From contig PVEQ01000005.1 in NCBI GenBank assembly GCA_002973575.1, positions 150,277-214,276 of the forward strand: a stretch of DNA of 64,000 bases, in the 5' to 3' direction. Below the pieces are notes generated by a model that saw only the letters and a list, made by a program, of their open reading frames with translations, had not been told where the DNA came from and did no database searches. The stretch comes from Sediminibacterium magnilacihabitans (GTDB lineage Bacteria > Bacteroidota > Bacteroidia > Chitinophagales > Chitinophagaceae). The position numbers and the translations under genes were made by a program. This document shows positions 17,809 to 27,708 of this stretch, one piece after another. Each line of letters starts with the position of its first letter. The stretch's first letter is position 1.

Positions 17809-20304
17809 ATGAGAGTAGTGGTAGTAGGTAACGGTATGGTAGGCTATAAGTTTTGCGAAAAACTGGTAGCTAAAAACACCCATGGTCAGTTTGAGCTGAC
17901 CGTATTCGGGGAAGAAAGCCGCCCCGCATATGACAGGGTGCACCTCAGTGAGTTTTTTTCCGGCAAATCTGCCGAAGACCTTTCCATGGCATCCGCCGAT
18001 TGGTACTTTTCCAATAACATCCAGCTTCATTTGGGCGATCCCGTGCAGAAGATCGACCGTGATCGTAAAACAGTGTATTCCCACAAAGGCCTGGAAGTCC
18101 ATTATGATTACCTGGTCCTGGCCACAGGCTCATCGGCCTTCGTGCCCCCCATACCGGGGGTGGAAAAAAACGGTGTATTTATATATAGGACGATCGAAGA
18201 CCTGGAATTGATGAAAGCATGGGCAGGCAGGGCGAAGAAAGGTACTGTGATCGGTGGCGGACTACTGGGTCTGGAAGCGGCCAAAGCCTTGCTCGACCTG
18301 GGTATCGCCGACACCAGCGTGATAGAATTTGCACCCCGCCTGATGCCTCGCCAGGTAGATGAACTGGGATCGCAATTACTGCAATCAAAACTGGAAGCCC
18401 TGGGACTTACCATCTATACTGCTAAAAACACATCAGCTATTCTGGGTGAAGAAGCAATAACCGGTCTCTCATTCGCAGACGGGTCCATCCTTGAATCCGA
18501 TATGCTTGTTATTTCGGCGGGTATCAAACCCAGGGACGAACTGGCCAAAGCTGCCGGGTTGCTCACCGGTCCGCGCGGTGGTATTGTAGTGAATGATTTA
18601 TTACAAACATCTGATCCCGATATCTATGCCATCGGTGAATGCGCGCTGCATAATGAAATGATCTATGGACTTGTTGCGCCGGGTTATGAAATGGCCGAAG
18701 TGGTGGTGGGACAACTGACCGATAGTGAAAAAGCTTTTACCGGTTTTGACATGAGCACGAAGCTCAAGCTCATCGGCGTTGATGTGGCCAGCTTTGGAAA
18801 TCCTTTCATCAATGATGGCGAAACAAGAACCATTGTGTTTAATGATGGCATCAATGGTGTTTACAAAAGAGTCAACATCAGTGCAGACGGCAAACAACTC
18901 CTGGGCGGTATTCTTGTAGGCGATGCCGAACAATACAATATGTTGTTGCAGACCTGCAAAAACAAGATCGTATTACCTCCCAATCCCGAAGACATCATCC
19001 TGGGTGCCAGGGGTGGAGAATCGCAGGAAGCCGGTGTATTGAGCCTGCCCGATGACGCTTATATATGCAGTTGTGAGAGTGTGACCAAAGGAGCTATCTG
19101 CAAAGCAGTAGAAGATGGCGAAGAAACAGTGGATGCTATCAAAAAATGTACGAAAGCCGGAACGGGCTGTGGTGGTTGTTTGCCCATGATCAAAGACCTG
19201 GTGAATCATACATTAAAAGCACAGGGTAAATATATCCGTAATGTTATCTGTGAGCATTTCCATTACAGTCGCCAGGAATTGTACGACCTGGTGAAACTGC
19301 ACGAATTGAAAAGCTATGAAGATGTATTGAATAAACTGGGAACAGGTGATGGCTGTGAATTATGTAAACCTTCGGTGGCTTCCATCCTGGCCAGCCTGTG
19401 GAATGAAATGATCCTGAAAAAAGGAAACGATACCGCGCAGGACAGCAACGACCGTTTCCTGGCCAACATACAGAAAGGTGGTACTTATTCTGTGGTGCCG
19501 CGCATACCCGGCGGTGAGATCACGCCCGATAAGTTGATAGTGATCGGACAGGTAGCTAAAAAATATCATCTCTATACTAAAATAACAGGCGGCCAGCGTA
19601 TTGATCTTTTCGGTGCGCATTTATCAGACCTGCCATTGATCTGGGAAGAACTGATCGAGGCCGGTTTTGAAAGCGGACATGCTTATGGAAAAGCGCTGCG
19701 TACAGTGAAGAGTTGTGTGGGCAGCACCTGGTGCCGGTTTGGCTTGCATGACAGTGTAAGTTTTGCTATTCGTGTTGAAGAAAGGTACCGTGGACTCCGG
19801 GCTCCGCATAAGATCAAATCTGCGGTTTCGGGATGCATACGTGAATGTGCCGAAGCACAGAGTAAAGACTTCGGCATCATTGCCACAGAAAAAGGATGGA
19901 ACCTCTATGTATGTGGTAACGGTGGTTCCAAACCGCAACACGCTTTATTGCTAGCAACTGATCTCGACGAAGAAACCTGTATCCGTTTTATTGACCGTTT
20001 CCTGATGTTCTATATCAAAACTGCCGATCCATTGACAAGAACTGCTACCTGGCTGAATAAAATGGAAGGTGGTATCGACTACCTCAGAAATGTAGTGGTT
20101 AACGACAGCCTGGGCATTGCAGCAAAGCTGGAAGAAGAAATGCAGTTATTGGTAGACAGTTATAAGTGCGAATGGAAAGAAGCGATCGAAAACCCGGAAA
20201 TAAGAAAACGATTCAACCATTTTGTAAATGCGCCCGAAGAAAAAGACCCCAGCATTGCTTTTGAAGAGATGCGGGAACAGAAAAGGGCCAAAGAATGGAA
20301 ATAA
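17809..20304 (+). CDS. nirB: NAD(P)H-dependent nitrite reductase, large subunit
   Basis: 831 residues. It reduces nitrite to ammonium using NAD(P)H, FAD, Fe-S clusters and siroheme. Domains in order: an FAD/NAD(P)H disulfide-reductase-type module (1-~400; VVVGNGMVGYKFCEK, then GGGLLGLEAAKAL), a BFD-like [2Fe-2S] segment (about 420-480; CSCESVTKGAIC and TGCGGC), and NiR/SiR half-domains. The siroheme/[4Fe-4S] ligands are CVGSTWC (C-x5-C) and CIREC (C-x3-C). Length is normal for NirB. NirD follows after 34 bases. It is cytoplasmic and serves assimilation or detoxification. Confidence 0.97.
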   Translation: MRVVVVGNGMVGYKFCEKLVAKNTHGQFELTVFGEESRPAYDRVHLSEFFSGKSAEDLSMASADWYFSNNIQLHLGDPVQKIDRDRKTVYSHKGLEVHYDYLVLATGSSAFVPPIPGVEKNGVFIYRTIEDLELMKAWAGRAKKGTVIGGGLLGLEAAKALLDLGIADTSVIEFAPRLMPRQVDELGSQLLQSKLEALGLTIYTAKNTSAILGEEAITGLSFADGSILESDMLVISAGIKPRDELAKAAGLLTGPRGGIVVNDLLQTSDPDIYAIGECALHNEMIYGLVAPGYEMAEVVVGQLTDSEKAFTGFDMSTKLKLIGVDVASFGNPFINDGETRTIVFNDGINGVYKRVNISADGKQLLGGILVGDAEQYNMLLQTCKNKIVLPPNPEDIILGARGGESQEAGVLSLPDDAYICSCESVTKGAICKAVEDGEETVDAIKKCTKAGTGCGGCLPMIKDLVNHTLKAQGKYIRNVICEHFHYSRQELYDLVKLHELKSYEDVLNKLGTGDGCELCKPSVASILASLWNEMILKKGNDTAQDSNDRFLANIQKGGTYSVVPRIPGGEITPDKLIVIGQVAKKYHLYTKITGGQRIDLFGAHLSDLPLIWEELIEAGFESGHAYGKALRTVKSCVGSTWCRFGLHDSVSFAIRVEERYRGLRAPHKIKSAVSGCIRECAEAQSKDFGIIATEKGWNLYVCGNGGSKPQHALLLATDLDEETCIRFIDRFLMFYIKTADPLTRTATWLNKMEGGIDYLRNVVVNDSLGIAAKLEEEMQLLVDSYKCEWKEAIENPEIRKRFNHFVNAPEEKDPSIAFEEMREQKRAKEWK

Positions 20305-20338
20305 TAATTATTCAATTCATCATTTAAAAAATACAACT

Positions 20339-20692
20339 ATGACAGAAATGGAAACAATGGCATGGTTCCATGCCTGCAGTGTAGAAGATGTTCCTTCCAA
20401 TGGCGGGGTATGCGTAAAATACGGTGAAGAGCAAATTGCGCTCTATCATTTTACCCGCCGTAACGAATGGTATGCTACGCAGAATGAATGTCCGCATCGC
20501 CGCCAGATGGCATTGAGCAGGGGCATGATCGGTTCGCAAAATGATGTACCCAAAGTGGCATGCCCCTTTCATAAGAAAACATTTTCACTGGTAACGGGTG
20601 AATGTCTGAACGACGACGAATGTTCAATTCGCACTTATCCAGTGAAGATAGAGGGAGGCCACGTATTCATTGGAGTAGAAGGTATCGTGTAA
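20339..20692 (+). CDS. nirD: Nitrite reductase small subunit, Rieske-type
   Basis: 117 residues from the ATG at 20339 (MTEMETMAWFHACSVEDVP). A longer in-frame ORF begins inside nirB but has no support. It is a Rieske-like beta-sandwich that partners NirB. Unlike the E. coli NirD type, which lacks cluster ligands, this one keeps CPH (in ECPHRRQMALS) and CPFH (in ACPFHKKTFSL), so it should bind a [2Fe-2S] cluster. It follows nirB directly and precedes the nitrate/nitrite transporter. Confidence 0.93.
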   Translation: MTEMETMAWFHACSVEDVPSNGGVCVKYGEEQIALYHFTRRNEWYATQNECPHRRQMALSRGMIGSQNDVPKVACPFHKKTFSLVTGECLNDDECSIRTYPVKIEGGHVFIGVEGIV

Positions 20693-20730
20693 TACCAGCC
20701 TCTTTTATTCACCTTTTATAACTGAATTAT

Positions 20731-22032
20731 ATGTCGCTCAATCCGAATCAACCACTCACTAAACTCAATGTCTTTTCCTTTAAAGGAATTCAGATGCGTA
20801 GTTTTCATATTACGTGGTTTACTTTTTTTGTATGTTTCTTTGGGTGGTTTGGCCTTGCTCCTTTGATGCCTACCATCAAGGAAGACCTTCACCTCGATAA
20901 ATCGCAGATAGGTAATGTGGTTATTGCATCAGTATCAGGTACCATTATCGCCCGTTTGCTAATCGGAAAATTATGCGATATATGGGGCCCAAGAAAAACC
21001 TATACCGCTTTGTTGTTACTGGGTGCTATTCCCGTGATGTGCGTGGGTTTTGCACATGATTACACTTCATTTCTGTTGTTTCGCCTGGCTATCAGTGTTA
21101 TTGGCGCTTCTTTCGTGATCACACAGTTCCATACTTCCATGATGTTTGCCCCGGAAATCAAAGGAACTGCCAACGCTGTAGCCGGTGGGTGGGGTAACCT
21201 GGGCGGAGGTGTTACCAATATGATCATGCCGGTGATATTCGCCGCCATTGTGGGTATAGGCTATACCAAACAGGAAGCTTGGCGTTATGCGATGATCGTT
21301 CCCGGCGCATTGATGCTCATCGCTGCATTTCTCTATTATCGTTTTACCAAAGACACACCTGCCGGGAATTTCGACGAAATAGAAAGAGCGCCTAAAGTCA
21401 AAGGAAAAAAGAATTACAGCGTGCTGAAAGACTGGCGTGTATGGTCGCTCGCACTCGCTTATGCCGTTTGTTTTGGAATGGAGATCACATTCGATAATGT
21501 AGCGGCCCTTCATTTTGTACAGGAATACAAACTCAGCCAGGGCACCGCCGGTCTCTGTGCAGGCTTATTCGGCTTCATGAATCTTTTTGCAAGAGCGCTT
21601 GGCGGACTCCTTGCAGACAAAGTAGGGAAAGCTTATGGTATGTGGGGAAAGGGTATTCTTTTGTCGCTGGTACTGCTGCTGGAAGGATTCGGCCTGATCC
21701 TGTTTGCCAAATCGGGTTCTTTTGGTATGGCCATTTTCTTCATGATCTTTTTTGCCCTGTTCCTTAAAATGGCTAACGGTACTACTTATGCCATTACACC
21801 ATTTATCAGCGAAAAGAACATAGGCTTAGTGAGCGGTATTGTAGGCGCCGGAGGCAATGTAGGAGGAATGTTGTTCGGATTCCTGTTCAAAGCGAAAGGT
21901 ATTACTTACCTGGACGCGTTCAGCTATATAGGAATGATCGTCATTGGCGTATCACTGATAGTACTGGTGACCAGGTTCTCAAAAGAAGAAAAACGTGTGC
22001 GTCTGAAAATGGCGATGGAATACAACAAGTAA
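20731..22032 (+). CDS. Nitrate/nitrite MFS transporter (NarK/NasA family)
   Basis: 433 residues with about twelve membrane segments. NNP-family signatures are visible: FHITWFTFFVCFFGWFGLAPLMP at the start, then RLLIGKLCDIWGPRKTY (MFS loop 2-3), and the two glycine-rich nitrate signature stretches AGGWGNLGGGVTNMIMP and SGIVGAGGNVGGMLFGF. It imports nitrate and/or nitrite for the reductases on either side. The order nirB-nirD-transporter-nitrate reductase indicates one transcription unit. Confidence 0.94.
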   Translation: MSLNPNQPLTKLNVFSFKGIQMRSFHITWFTFFVCFFGWFGLAPLMPTIKEDLHLDKSQIGNVVIASVSGTIIARLLIGKLCDIWGPRKTYTALLLLGAIPVMCVGFAHDYTSFLLFRLAISVIGASFVITQFHTSMMFAPEIKGTANAVAGGWGNLGGGVTNMIMPVIFAAIVGIGYTKQEAWRYAMIVPGALMLIAAFLYYRFTKDTPAGNFDEIERAPKVKGKKNYSVLKDWRVWSLALAYAVCFGMEITFDNVAALHFVQEYKLSQGTAGLCAGLFGFMNLFARALGGLLADKVGKAYGMWGKGILLSLVLLLEGFGLILFAKSGSFGMAIFFMIFFALFLKMANGTTYAITPFISEKNIGLVSGIVGAGGNVGGMLFGFLFKAKGITYLDAFSYIGMIVIGVSLIVLVTRFSKEEKRVRLKMAMEYNK

Positions 22033-22070
22033 TACCTGTCAACGATTGCTTGCCTTATTAAATCATTACC

Positions 22071-25000
22071 GTGAGTGAGATAAAGACAAATAGTATCGAA
22101 AAAAAAACAACTATCTGTTGTTACTGTGGTGTAGGCTGCGGCATTGTGGCAGATACCGATAAGCTTGGACGGGTTACCATTGAAGGAGATGCCGATCATC
22201 CGGTGAACAGGGGACAGCTTTGCAGCAAAGGCAGGAACCTGCACTATACGGTGAACGATACCAGCGACCGTATTTTCTATCCTGAAATGCGTTACGCCAG
22301 AAATCAGCCAAGGCAAAAGGTTTCGTGGGATAGTGTATTGGAAAGAACGGCTGCAGTGTTCAAAACATTGATTGATAAATACGGACCCGATGCGGTTGCT
22401 TTCTATGCTTCCGGTCAATGTCTCACAGAAGAATATTATGTGATCAACAAACTGGTGAAGGGGTTCATCGGAACCAATAACATCGACACCAATTCGCGGC
22501 TGTGTATGAGTAGCGCTGTGGCCGGCTATAAGATGAGCCTTGGTGAAGATTGTGTACCCGTATGCTATGATGATATTGAACTGGCCGATCTGATCTTTGT
22601 AGCAGGCGCCAACCCCGCCTGGTGTCACCCGATCTTATGGCAACGGGTAGAAAAAGCCAAAGAAAAAAATCCGGCCCTCAAGATCATTGTAAGCGATCCG
22701 CGTAAAACACAAACCTGTTCCCTCGCTGATCTTCATTTACAACTGAATCCCGGAACGGATATCACACTGCATCATGCCATTGGCAGGGCACTCATAGAAA
22801 ACGACGACGTCGACCCTGCATTCATTGAAAACCATACAGAAGGATTCGAAACATACCGGGCGATCGTTTTTGAAAGAACGGTTGCCGAAGCGGCGATCAT
22901 CTGCGGTATAGAGGAAAGCGATATCAGGTTGGCCGCCAGGATGATCGCTGATGCGAATGGGTTCATCACCATGTGGACCATGGGTCTTAACCAGAGTGTG
23001 ATTGGTGTAAATAAGAACCTGTCGCTCATTAATCTCAATCTCATCACAGGACATATTGGTAAACCAGGCTCCGGCCCGCTTTCACTGACCGGTCAGCCCA
23101 ATGCCATGGGCGGGCGGGAAGTAGGTGGATTGTCTAACTTATTACCTGCGCATCGCGATTTGCAAAACCCGCAGCACCGCGCCGAAGTAGAACAGTTCTG
23201 GAATATTATGCCCGGAAAGATCGCGGCTCAACCCGGATTGACCGCTACCGAAATGTTCGATGCACTGAACGAAGGCAAGCTTAAAGCGATATGGGTGTTG
23301 TGTACCAATCCTTTGATCAGTCTGCCCGATGTGCGCAAGGCAGAAGCTGCTTTGCAAAAAGCAAAATTTGTGGTAGTACAAGAGATTAGCCATCAATCGG
23401 AGATGATCAAATACGCCGATGTGGTATTACCTGCTGCTGCCTGGGCAGAAAAAGAAGGCACCATGACCAATGCTGAACGACGCATTGGTTACCTGCATAA
23501 AATAAAAGAAGCGCCCGGCGAGGCGTTACCCGATGCCGAGATCATTTGCCGTTTTGCACAGAAAATGGGATACAAAGGATTTGATTATCCCAATGCGGCC
23601 GCCATCTTTGCCGAACATGCTGCATTGACAAAGGATACTCATGTTGATATCAGTGATCTCAGTCATGCTATACTGAAAGAAAAACGCGCTGTGCAGTGGC
23701 CTTATACAAAGACTATTAATGGACATGGCACTGCAAGACTTTTTACCGATAAAACATTTTATACAGCTTCTCAACGTGCGATCATCCGTTCTTTTCCTGA
23801 TGAAAACCTGTCGGAGAAAATTAGCCCCGATTTCCCGCTGATACTTACTACCGGCCGTATCCGAGACCAGTGGCATACCATGAGCAAAACGGGTAAAGTG
23901 AATAAACTGAAGCAACACATATCCGAATCTTTTCTTGAAATGCATCCCGAAGATGCTGCACAAAGAAAGATCAGGGAGAACGACCTGGTAGAGATCGCCA
24001 ATGAAAGAGGTCATGTGCGGGTGAAAGCCAGGTTGTCTGACAATATTAAACAGGGCGTTGTATTCCTGCCCATGCACTGGGGCAAGGTGTTGGATAGCGA
24101 TCTCAATCGCGCCAATAACCTCACAAATAACCTGGTAGATCCGCAAAGCAAAGAGCCTGATTTTAAATTCTCTGCAGTTGAAGTAAAATTGTATACCAAG
24201 CCCAAACAAAAGATCATTGTAATTGGCGCGGGTGCAGGCGCTTGCGGCTTTGTGAAAAGTTACCGGACGCTGAATACAGAAGACGAGATCGAAATATTCA
24301 GCAAAGAGAATTTTCCTTTTTACAACCGCGTATTGCTGCCCGATTATATTACCGGCACACTTCCCTGGGGTAACCTGGTGAAAATGTCTGATGAAGAAGA
24401 ATATCATTACAATATCAAGCTGCATCGCGGTGTAAGCATCACGCATATCGACAAAGAAAAAAAGTTGGTTACCGATGATAAAGGCGGTGTGCATTCGTAT
24501 GATGTGCTGCTCATGGCAACAGGCAGCAGGGCTGCCATGCTCAGGGATGTTCCTGCCATGCAAGGAATCTTTACCATGCGTAGCAGAACCGATGCTGATC
24601 ATTTTAAAAATCACATAGACGCTGCCAATGGCAGGGTGGTCATTGTAGGCGGAGGATTGCTTGGCATCGAACTGGCAGCATCGCTGCGTGAAGTGAATGT
24701 GGAAGTGACCATTGTACAAAGGATATCCAGGCTGATGGACCGTCAGTTGGATCCGCTTGGCAGTCAATTATTGCATGAAGAGCTGGTTGATAAAGGTGTA
24801 GAGATTTATTATAACGATGAGATAGAGCGCTTCCTGGGTAATAACACGGTATCGGGCATCCGGTTGAAAAGTGGATTGATCGTGAACTGTCAGGCTATTG
24901 TAATAGCCATCGGAACTGTTCCGAACATTGAGATTGCGAAAGCAGGAGGTGTGCATTGCAAAAGAGGGGTGCTGATCAACGAGTACCTGCAAACCAGTGA

Positions 25001-25616
25001 TCCTAACATTTTTGCTGTTGGCGAGATAGCGGAATTCAAAGGATTCCTGTATGGCATTACGGCTGCTGCAGAACAGCAGGCAGAAATTGTTGCGCGATAC
25101 CTGACCGGTGATATTTCAAAATACTATACAGGCTCTTTGTTGATGAATATTTTAAAAATGCACGGAACCGATCTCTGTTCGCTGGGTGAAGTGGAATGTC
25201 CTGATGATCCTGCGTATGAAGAAGTGGTATTCATCGACAAAGCCAAGCGATATTATAAAAAATGCATCATTCACAACGACCGGCTCATCGGCGCCATCCT
25301 TATCGGGGATAAATCTGAGTTCCTGGAATTCAGGAACCTCATCGAACAAAAAATTGAACTGAGTGAAAAACGCTTGCAGTTACTGCGTTCCGGTAAGGCC
25401 GCGGAACCTGTTATCGGAAAACTGGTATGCAGTTGCAACAACGTGGGCGAAGGCAACCTGCTCAATAAGATCAAGGAGGGTTGTAAAGACCATTTGCAAT
25501 TGTGCCAGCTTACAGGCGCCGGCATGGGCTGCGGCAGCTGCCGACCGGAAGTGAAAGCCATCCTGGAAAATTGTTTGGGCGTATCGGCAAAAGAAAATGT
25601 GCTGGTTGAAAAATAA
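22071..25616 (+). CDS. Fused assimilatory nitrate reductase: molybdopterin catalytic half plus FAD/BFD electron-transfer half
   Basis: 1181 residues from a GTG start (MSEIKTNSIEKKTT). Residues ~1-700 are a molybdopterin-guanine-dinucleotide oxidoreductase. This half has an N-terminal [4Fe-4S] motif CCYCGVGCGIV with a distal GQLCSKG cysteine, SLTGQPNAMGGREVGGL, and a C-terminal MopB-binding domain (LTTGRIRDQWHTMSKTG). Residues ~710-1100 are an FAD/NAD(P)H-binding module (VIGAGAGACGF, GGGLLGIELAASL), and ~1115-1170 a BFD-like cluster (CSCNNVGEG, TGAGMGCGSC). In Bacillus these functions are split between NasC and NasB; here they are one polypeptide. It takes electrons from NAD(P)H for nitrate to nitrite. 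It depends on the Moco genes downstream. Confidence 0.93.
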   Translation: MSEIKTNSIEKKTTICCYCGVGCGIVADTDKLGRVTIEGDADHPVNRGQLCSKGRNLHYTVNDTSDRIFYPEMRYARNQPRQKVSWDSVLERTAAVFKTLIDKYGPDAVAFYASGQCLTEEYYVINKLVKGFIGTNNIDTNSRLCMSSAVAGYKMSLGEDCVPVCYDDIELADLIFVAGANPAWCHPILWQRVEKAKEKNPALKIIVSDPRKTQTCSLADLHLQLNPGTDITLHHAIGRALIENDDVDPAFIENHTEGFETYRAIVFERTVAEAAIICGIEESDIRLAARMIADANGFITMWTMGLNQSVIGVNKNLSLINLNLITGHIGKPGSGPLSLTGQPNAMGGREVGGLSNLLPAHRDLQNPQHRAEVEQFWNIMPGKIAAQPGLTATEMFDALNEGKLKAIWVLCTNPLISLPDVRKAEAALQKAKFVVVQEISHQSEMIKYADVVLPAAAWAEKEGTMTNAERRIGYLHKIKEAPGEALPDAEIICRFAQKMGYKGFDYPNAAAIFAEHAALTKDTHVDISDLSHAILKEKRAVQWPYTKTINGHGTARLFTDKTFYTASQRAIIRSFPDENLSEKISPDFPLILTTGRIRDQWHTMSKTGKVNKLKQHISESFLEMHPEDAAQRKIRENDLVEIANERGHVRVKARLSDNIKQGVVFLPMHWGKVLDSDLNRANNLTNNLVDPQSKEPDFKFSAVEVKLYTKPKQKIIVIGAGAGACGFVKSYRTLNTEDEIEIFSKENFPFYNRVLLPDYITGTLPWGNLVKMSDEEEYHYNIKLHRGVSITHIDKEKKLVTDDKGGVHSYDVLLMATGSRAAMLRDVPAMQGIFTMRSRTDADHFKNHIDAANGRVVIVGGGLLGIELAASLREVNVEVTIVQRISRLMDRQLDPLGSQLLHEELVDKGVEIYYNDEIERFLGNNTVSGIRLKSGLIVNCQAIVIAIGTVPNIEIAKAGGVHCKRGVLINEYLQTSDPNIFAVGEIAEFKGFLYGITAAAEQQAEIVARYLTGDISKYYTGSLLMNILKMHGTDLCSLGEVECPDDPAYEEVVFIDKAKRYYKKCIIHNDRLIGAILIGDKSEFLEFRNLIEQKIELSEKRLQLLRSGKAAEPVIGKLVCSCNNVGEGNLLNKIKEGCKDHLQLCQLTGAGMGCGSCRPEVKAILENCLGVSAKENVLVEK

Positions 25617-25622
25617 ACATGT

Positions 25623-27122
25623 ATGGGAATACGAAGCAATCATACTATCAAGATCAACTTCAGGGGAGGAATTATCTCGCCTGGCGATCTTTATAATATC
25701 CTTGTAGTAGCAAGGAGGGCGGGCGTGTTGCATGTAAGCTTCGGGTTGCGTCAGCAATTGCTGTTGAATGCATCAGCTGATTCCATTCATATACTTCGTG
25801 AAGGATTGGGTCAATTGGCCATTCCTTATGATCTGGATAATGAACAACATCCCAATATCGTAAGCTCTTATCCGGCAGAGGAAATATTCATTACCAATAC
25901 CTGGCTGAGTGAAGGTGTATACAAGGATATATTCGATGGACTCGATTATGAGCCCGAGCTCAAGATCAATGTTTCGGACAGTCACCAGAGTTTTACACCC
26001 ATGCTTACGGGCAATATTAATTGGGTAGCTTCGGCTACGTCCCTTCATTTCTGGCATTTATTCATCCGTTTTCCTAAGACCAACAGTATTTACGAATGGA
26101 ATGAAATGGTATACACCAATGATATTCCGGGTGTGTCAAAAGAAATTGAAAAACTGATCTTTCAGCACAGAGAAGCGTTTTACGACAACAAACAGGCGAA
26201 GGGTGAAGCATTGATGCAACTGCTTCAAAAACAGCAATACATTACCAAGCCTGCTGAAAAACCTGCGGCATTACCTGCTTTCAACCTGCCTTACTATGAG
26301 GGGGTCAACAGGGTCAACGATAAATACTGGGTGGGTATTTACAGGCGCGACGAATTGTTTGCGGTTGATTTTTTGAAAGCGCTGTGTAAACTTTGCCTGG
26401 ATACCAAGATCGGCCAGCTTTGTTCTACGCCCTGGAAGTCGATCATCATCAAAGGGGTGGAGGAAAAAGACCGGCCCAAATGGAATCAATTGCTGAACAA
26501 GTACCAGGTGAACATGCGGCATGCTGCCAATGAATTGAATTTCCAGGTGGAAGATCATTGCCGTGAAGGATTGGAGTTGAAAAATTACCTGGTTAAAAAA
26601 TTGAATGATGAAGATACCCGCACATTCGGTGTATGCATTGGTATCAAAACCAGGAAAAAAAGTGAAGTATTCTGTAGTGTACTGGTACGCCGCAGGCCAC
26701 TGATCAACTTGTGCGGATTGGAATGCCTGTATGTATATGATATCCTTTGTGCACATGATTTCAATCCGAATGCACGCACTGGCTTTGTATTCAGCAGGGC
26801 CAATCCGAAATTCTTGTTGGGTGAACAGTTGAGACGTTTGGTGATTGCGTTTTATAATAATCGTGCAGATAAGAATGCGATCATGGAAAAACAGGTAGCT
26901 GCTGAGAAAGCACCCGAACTGAAGAAGCAGCTATCTTATGTACACCAATGCCGGCATTGCTTTACCATATACGATGAATCGTTTGGCGACCTGGAGAAAG
27001 GAGCAGCTCCCGGTACTGCATTTGAATCATTGGATGAAGATTACCATTGCCCATTATGCGATGCAGATAAATCGAGCTATACACGTATTGAAAAAGCCGG
27101 GCTTGAACTACAAACCATTTAG
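25623..27122 (+). CDS. NiR/SiR ferredoxin-like half-domain protein with C-terminal rubredoxin
   Basis: 499 residues. The N-terminal region (TIKINFRGGIISPGDLY...LHVSFGLRQQLLL) and a mid region (GQLCSTPWKSIIIKG) look like the ferredoxin-like half-domains of nitrite/sulfite reductases. The siroheme ligand pattern C-x5-C...C-x3-C is not evident. The last ~55 residues form a rubredoxin domain with CRHC and CPLC iron ligands. It starts 6 bases after the nitrate reductase gene, so it is probably co-transcribed. A role as electron carrier or accessory protein for nitrate/nitrite reduction is inferred. The 3' end overlaps mobA by 15 bases (convergent). Confidence 0.85.
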   Translation: MGIRSNHTIKINFRGGIISPGDLYNILVVARRAGVLHVSFGLRQQLLLNASADSIHILREGLGQLAIPYDLDNEQHPNIVSSYPAEEIFITNTWLSEGVYKDIFDGLDYEPELKINVSDSHQSFTPMLTGNINWVASATSLHFWHLFIRFPKTNSIYEWNEMVYTNDIPGVSKEIEKLIFQHREAFYDNKQAKGEALMQLLQKQQYITKPAEKPAALPAFNLPYYEGVNRVNDKYWVGIYRRDELFAVDFLKALCKLCLDTKIGQLCSTPWKSIIIKGVEEKDRPKWNQLLNKYQVNMRHAANELNFQVEDHCREGLELKNYLVKKLNDEDTRTFGVCIGIKTRKKSEVFCSVLVRRRPLINLCGLECLYVYDILCAHDFNPNARTGFVFSRANPKFLLGEQLRRLVIAFYNNRADKNAIMEKQVAAEKAPELKKQLSYVHQCRHCFTIYDESFGDLEKGAAPGTAFESLDEDYHCPLCDADKSSYTRIEKAGLELQTI

Positions 27123-27692
27123 TTCTGCATGCGCATTGAAATTGCGGAACGAGATTTTCTGTTGTGGTTGTATGGGAATGCAGACAATACTAAGATGATC
27201 GAGCATGTACTTCATACTGTGTTTGGCCAAATGCCCATTCTGTAGCAGCGCCAATATCTTAGCCAATCCTCTTGCACTGTAGATAGCGCATAGAGGTTCC
27301 GGTTCTCCGTCGTTTGTGAAAACGCAGGCTTCTGCTTCAGGTGCCTGTTGGTATCGTTCATGAAGTTCTTTGAGCAAAGTGGATTCCATCAGCGGCATAT
27401 CGCAGGCAAGTGCAAAAAGAGCTCTCTGCGGATATTGCAGATGGCAGCTTAGTACACCTAATAATGGGCCGCGTAAATCCAGCGAAGGGGCATCCACTAC
27501 CAGATCAGCAGCATCGAAAACTGCTGTGTAATCTTTGTATTGTTGCTGGTTCACAGAAAGTTTAACCGGTATCCCCAACGGCGTTATTTTATCAATGGCT
27601 GTCTGCGCCCAGGTCTTGGCTTCCAGTTTGAGCAACCCTTTGTCGCTCCCCATCCTGGAACTATTACCACCGCAAAGGATAATACCCAACAT
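27108..27692 (-). CDS. mobA: Molybdenum cofactor guanylyltransferase
   Basis: About 194 residues from the ATG at 27692. The upstream in-frame residues precede the conserved start MLGIILCGGNSSRMGSDKG, so they are not used. It transfers GMP from GTP to molybdopterin to make MGD, the form needed by the adjacent nitrate reductase. The nucleotide loop LCGGNSSRMGSDKG and FALACDMPLM (metal-binding Asp) are visible. It runs opposite to the nitrate genes and overlaps the rubredoxin gene end. Confidence 0.92.
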   Translation of the reverse strand: MLGIILCGGNSSRMGSDKGLLKLEAKTWAQTAIDKITPLGIPVKLSVNQQQYKDYTAVFDAADLVVDAPSLDLRGPLLGVLSCHLQYPQRALFALACDMPLMESTLLKELHERYQQAPEAEACVFTNDGEPEPLCAIYSARGLAKILALLQNGHLAKHSMKYMLDHLSIVCIPIQPQQKISFRNFNAHAELNGL

Positions 27693-27708
27693 AATTTGAA
27701 TTATTTTG

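Noticed and set aside
23526..24767. 413-codon open frame on the minus strand opposite the nitrate reductase gene
   Set aside because: It is an antisense shadow of a well-conserved gene with clear domains on the plus strand. Its product has no recognisable motif and unnatural composition (rich in His, Phe, Ile).
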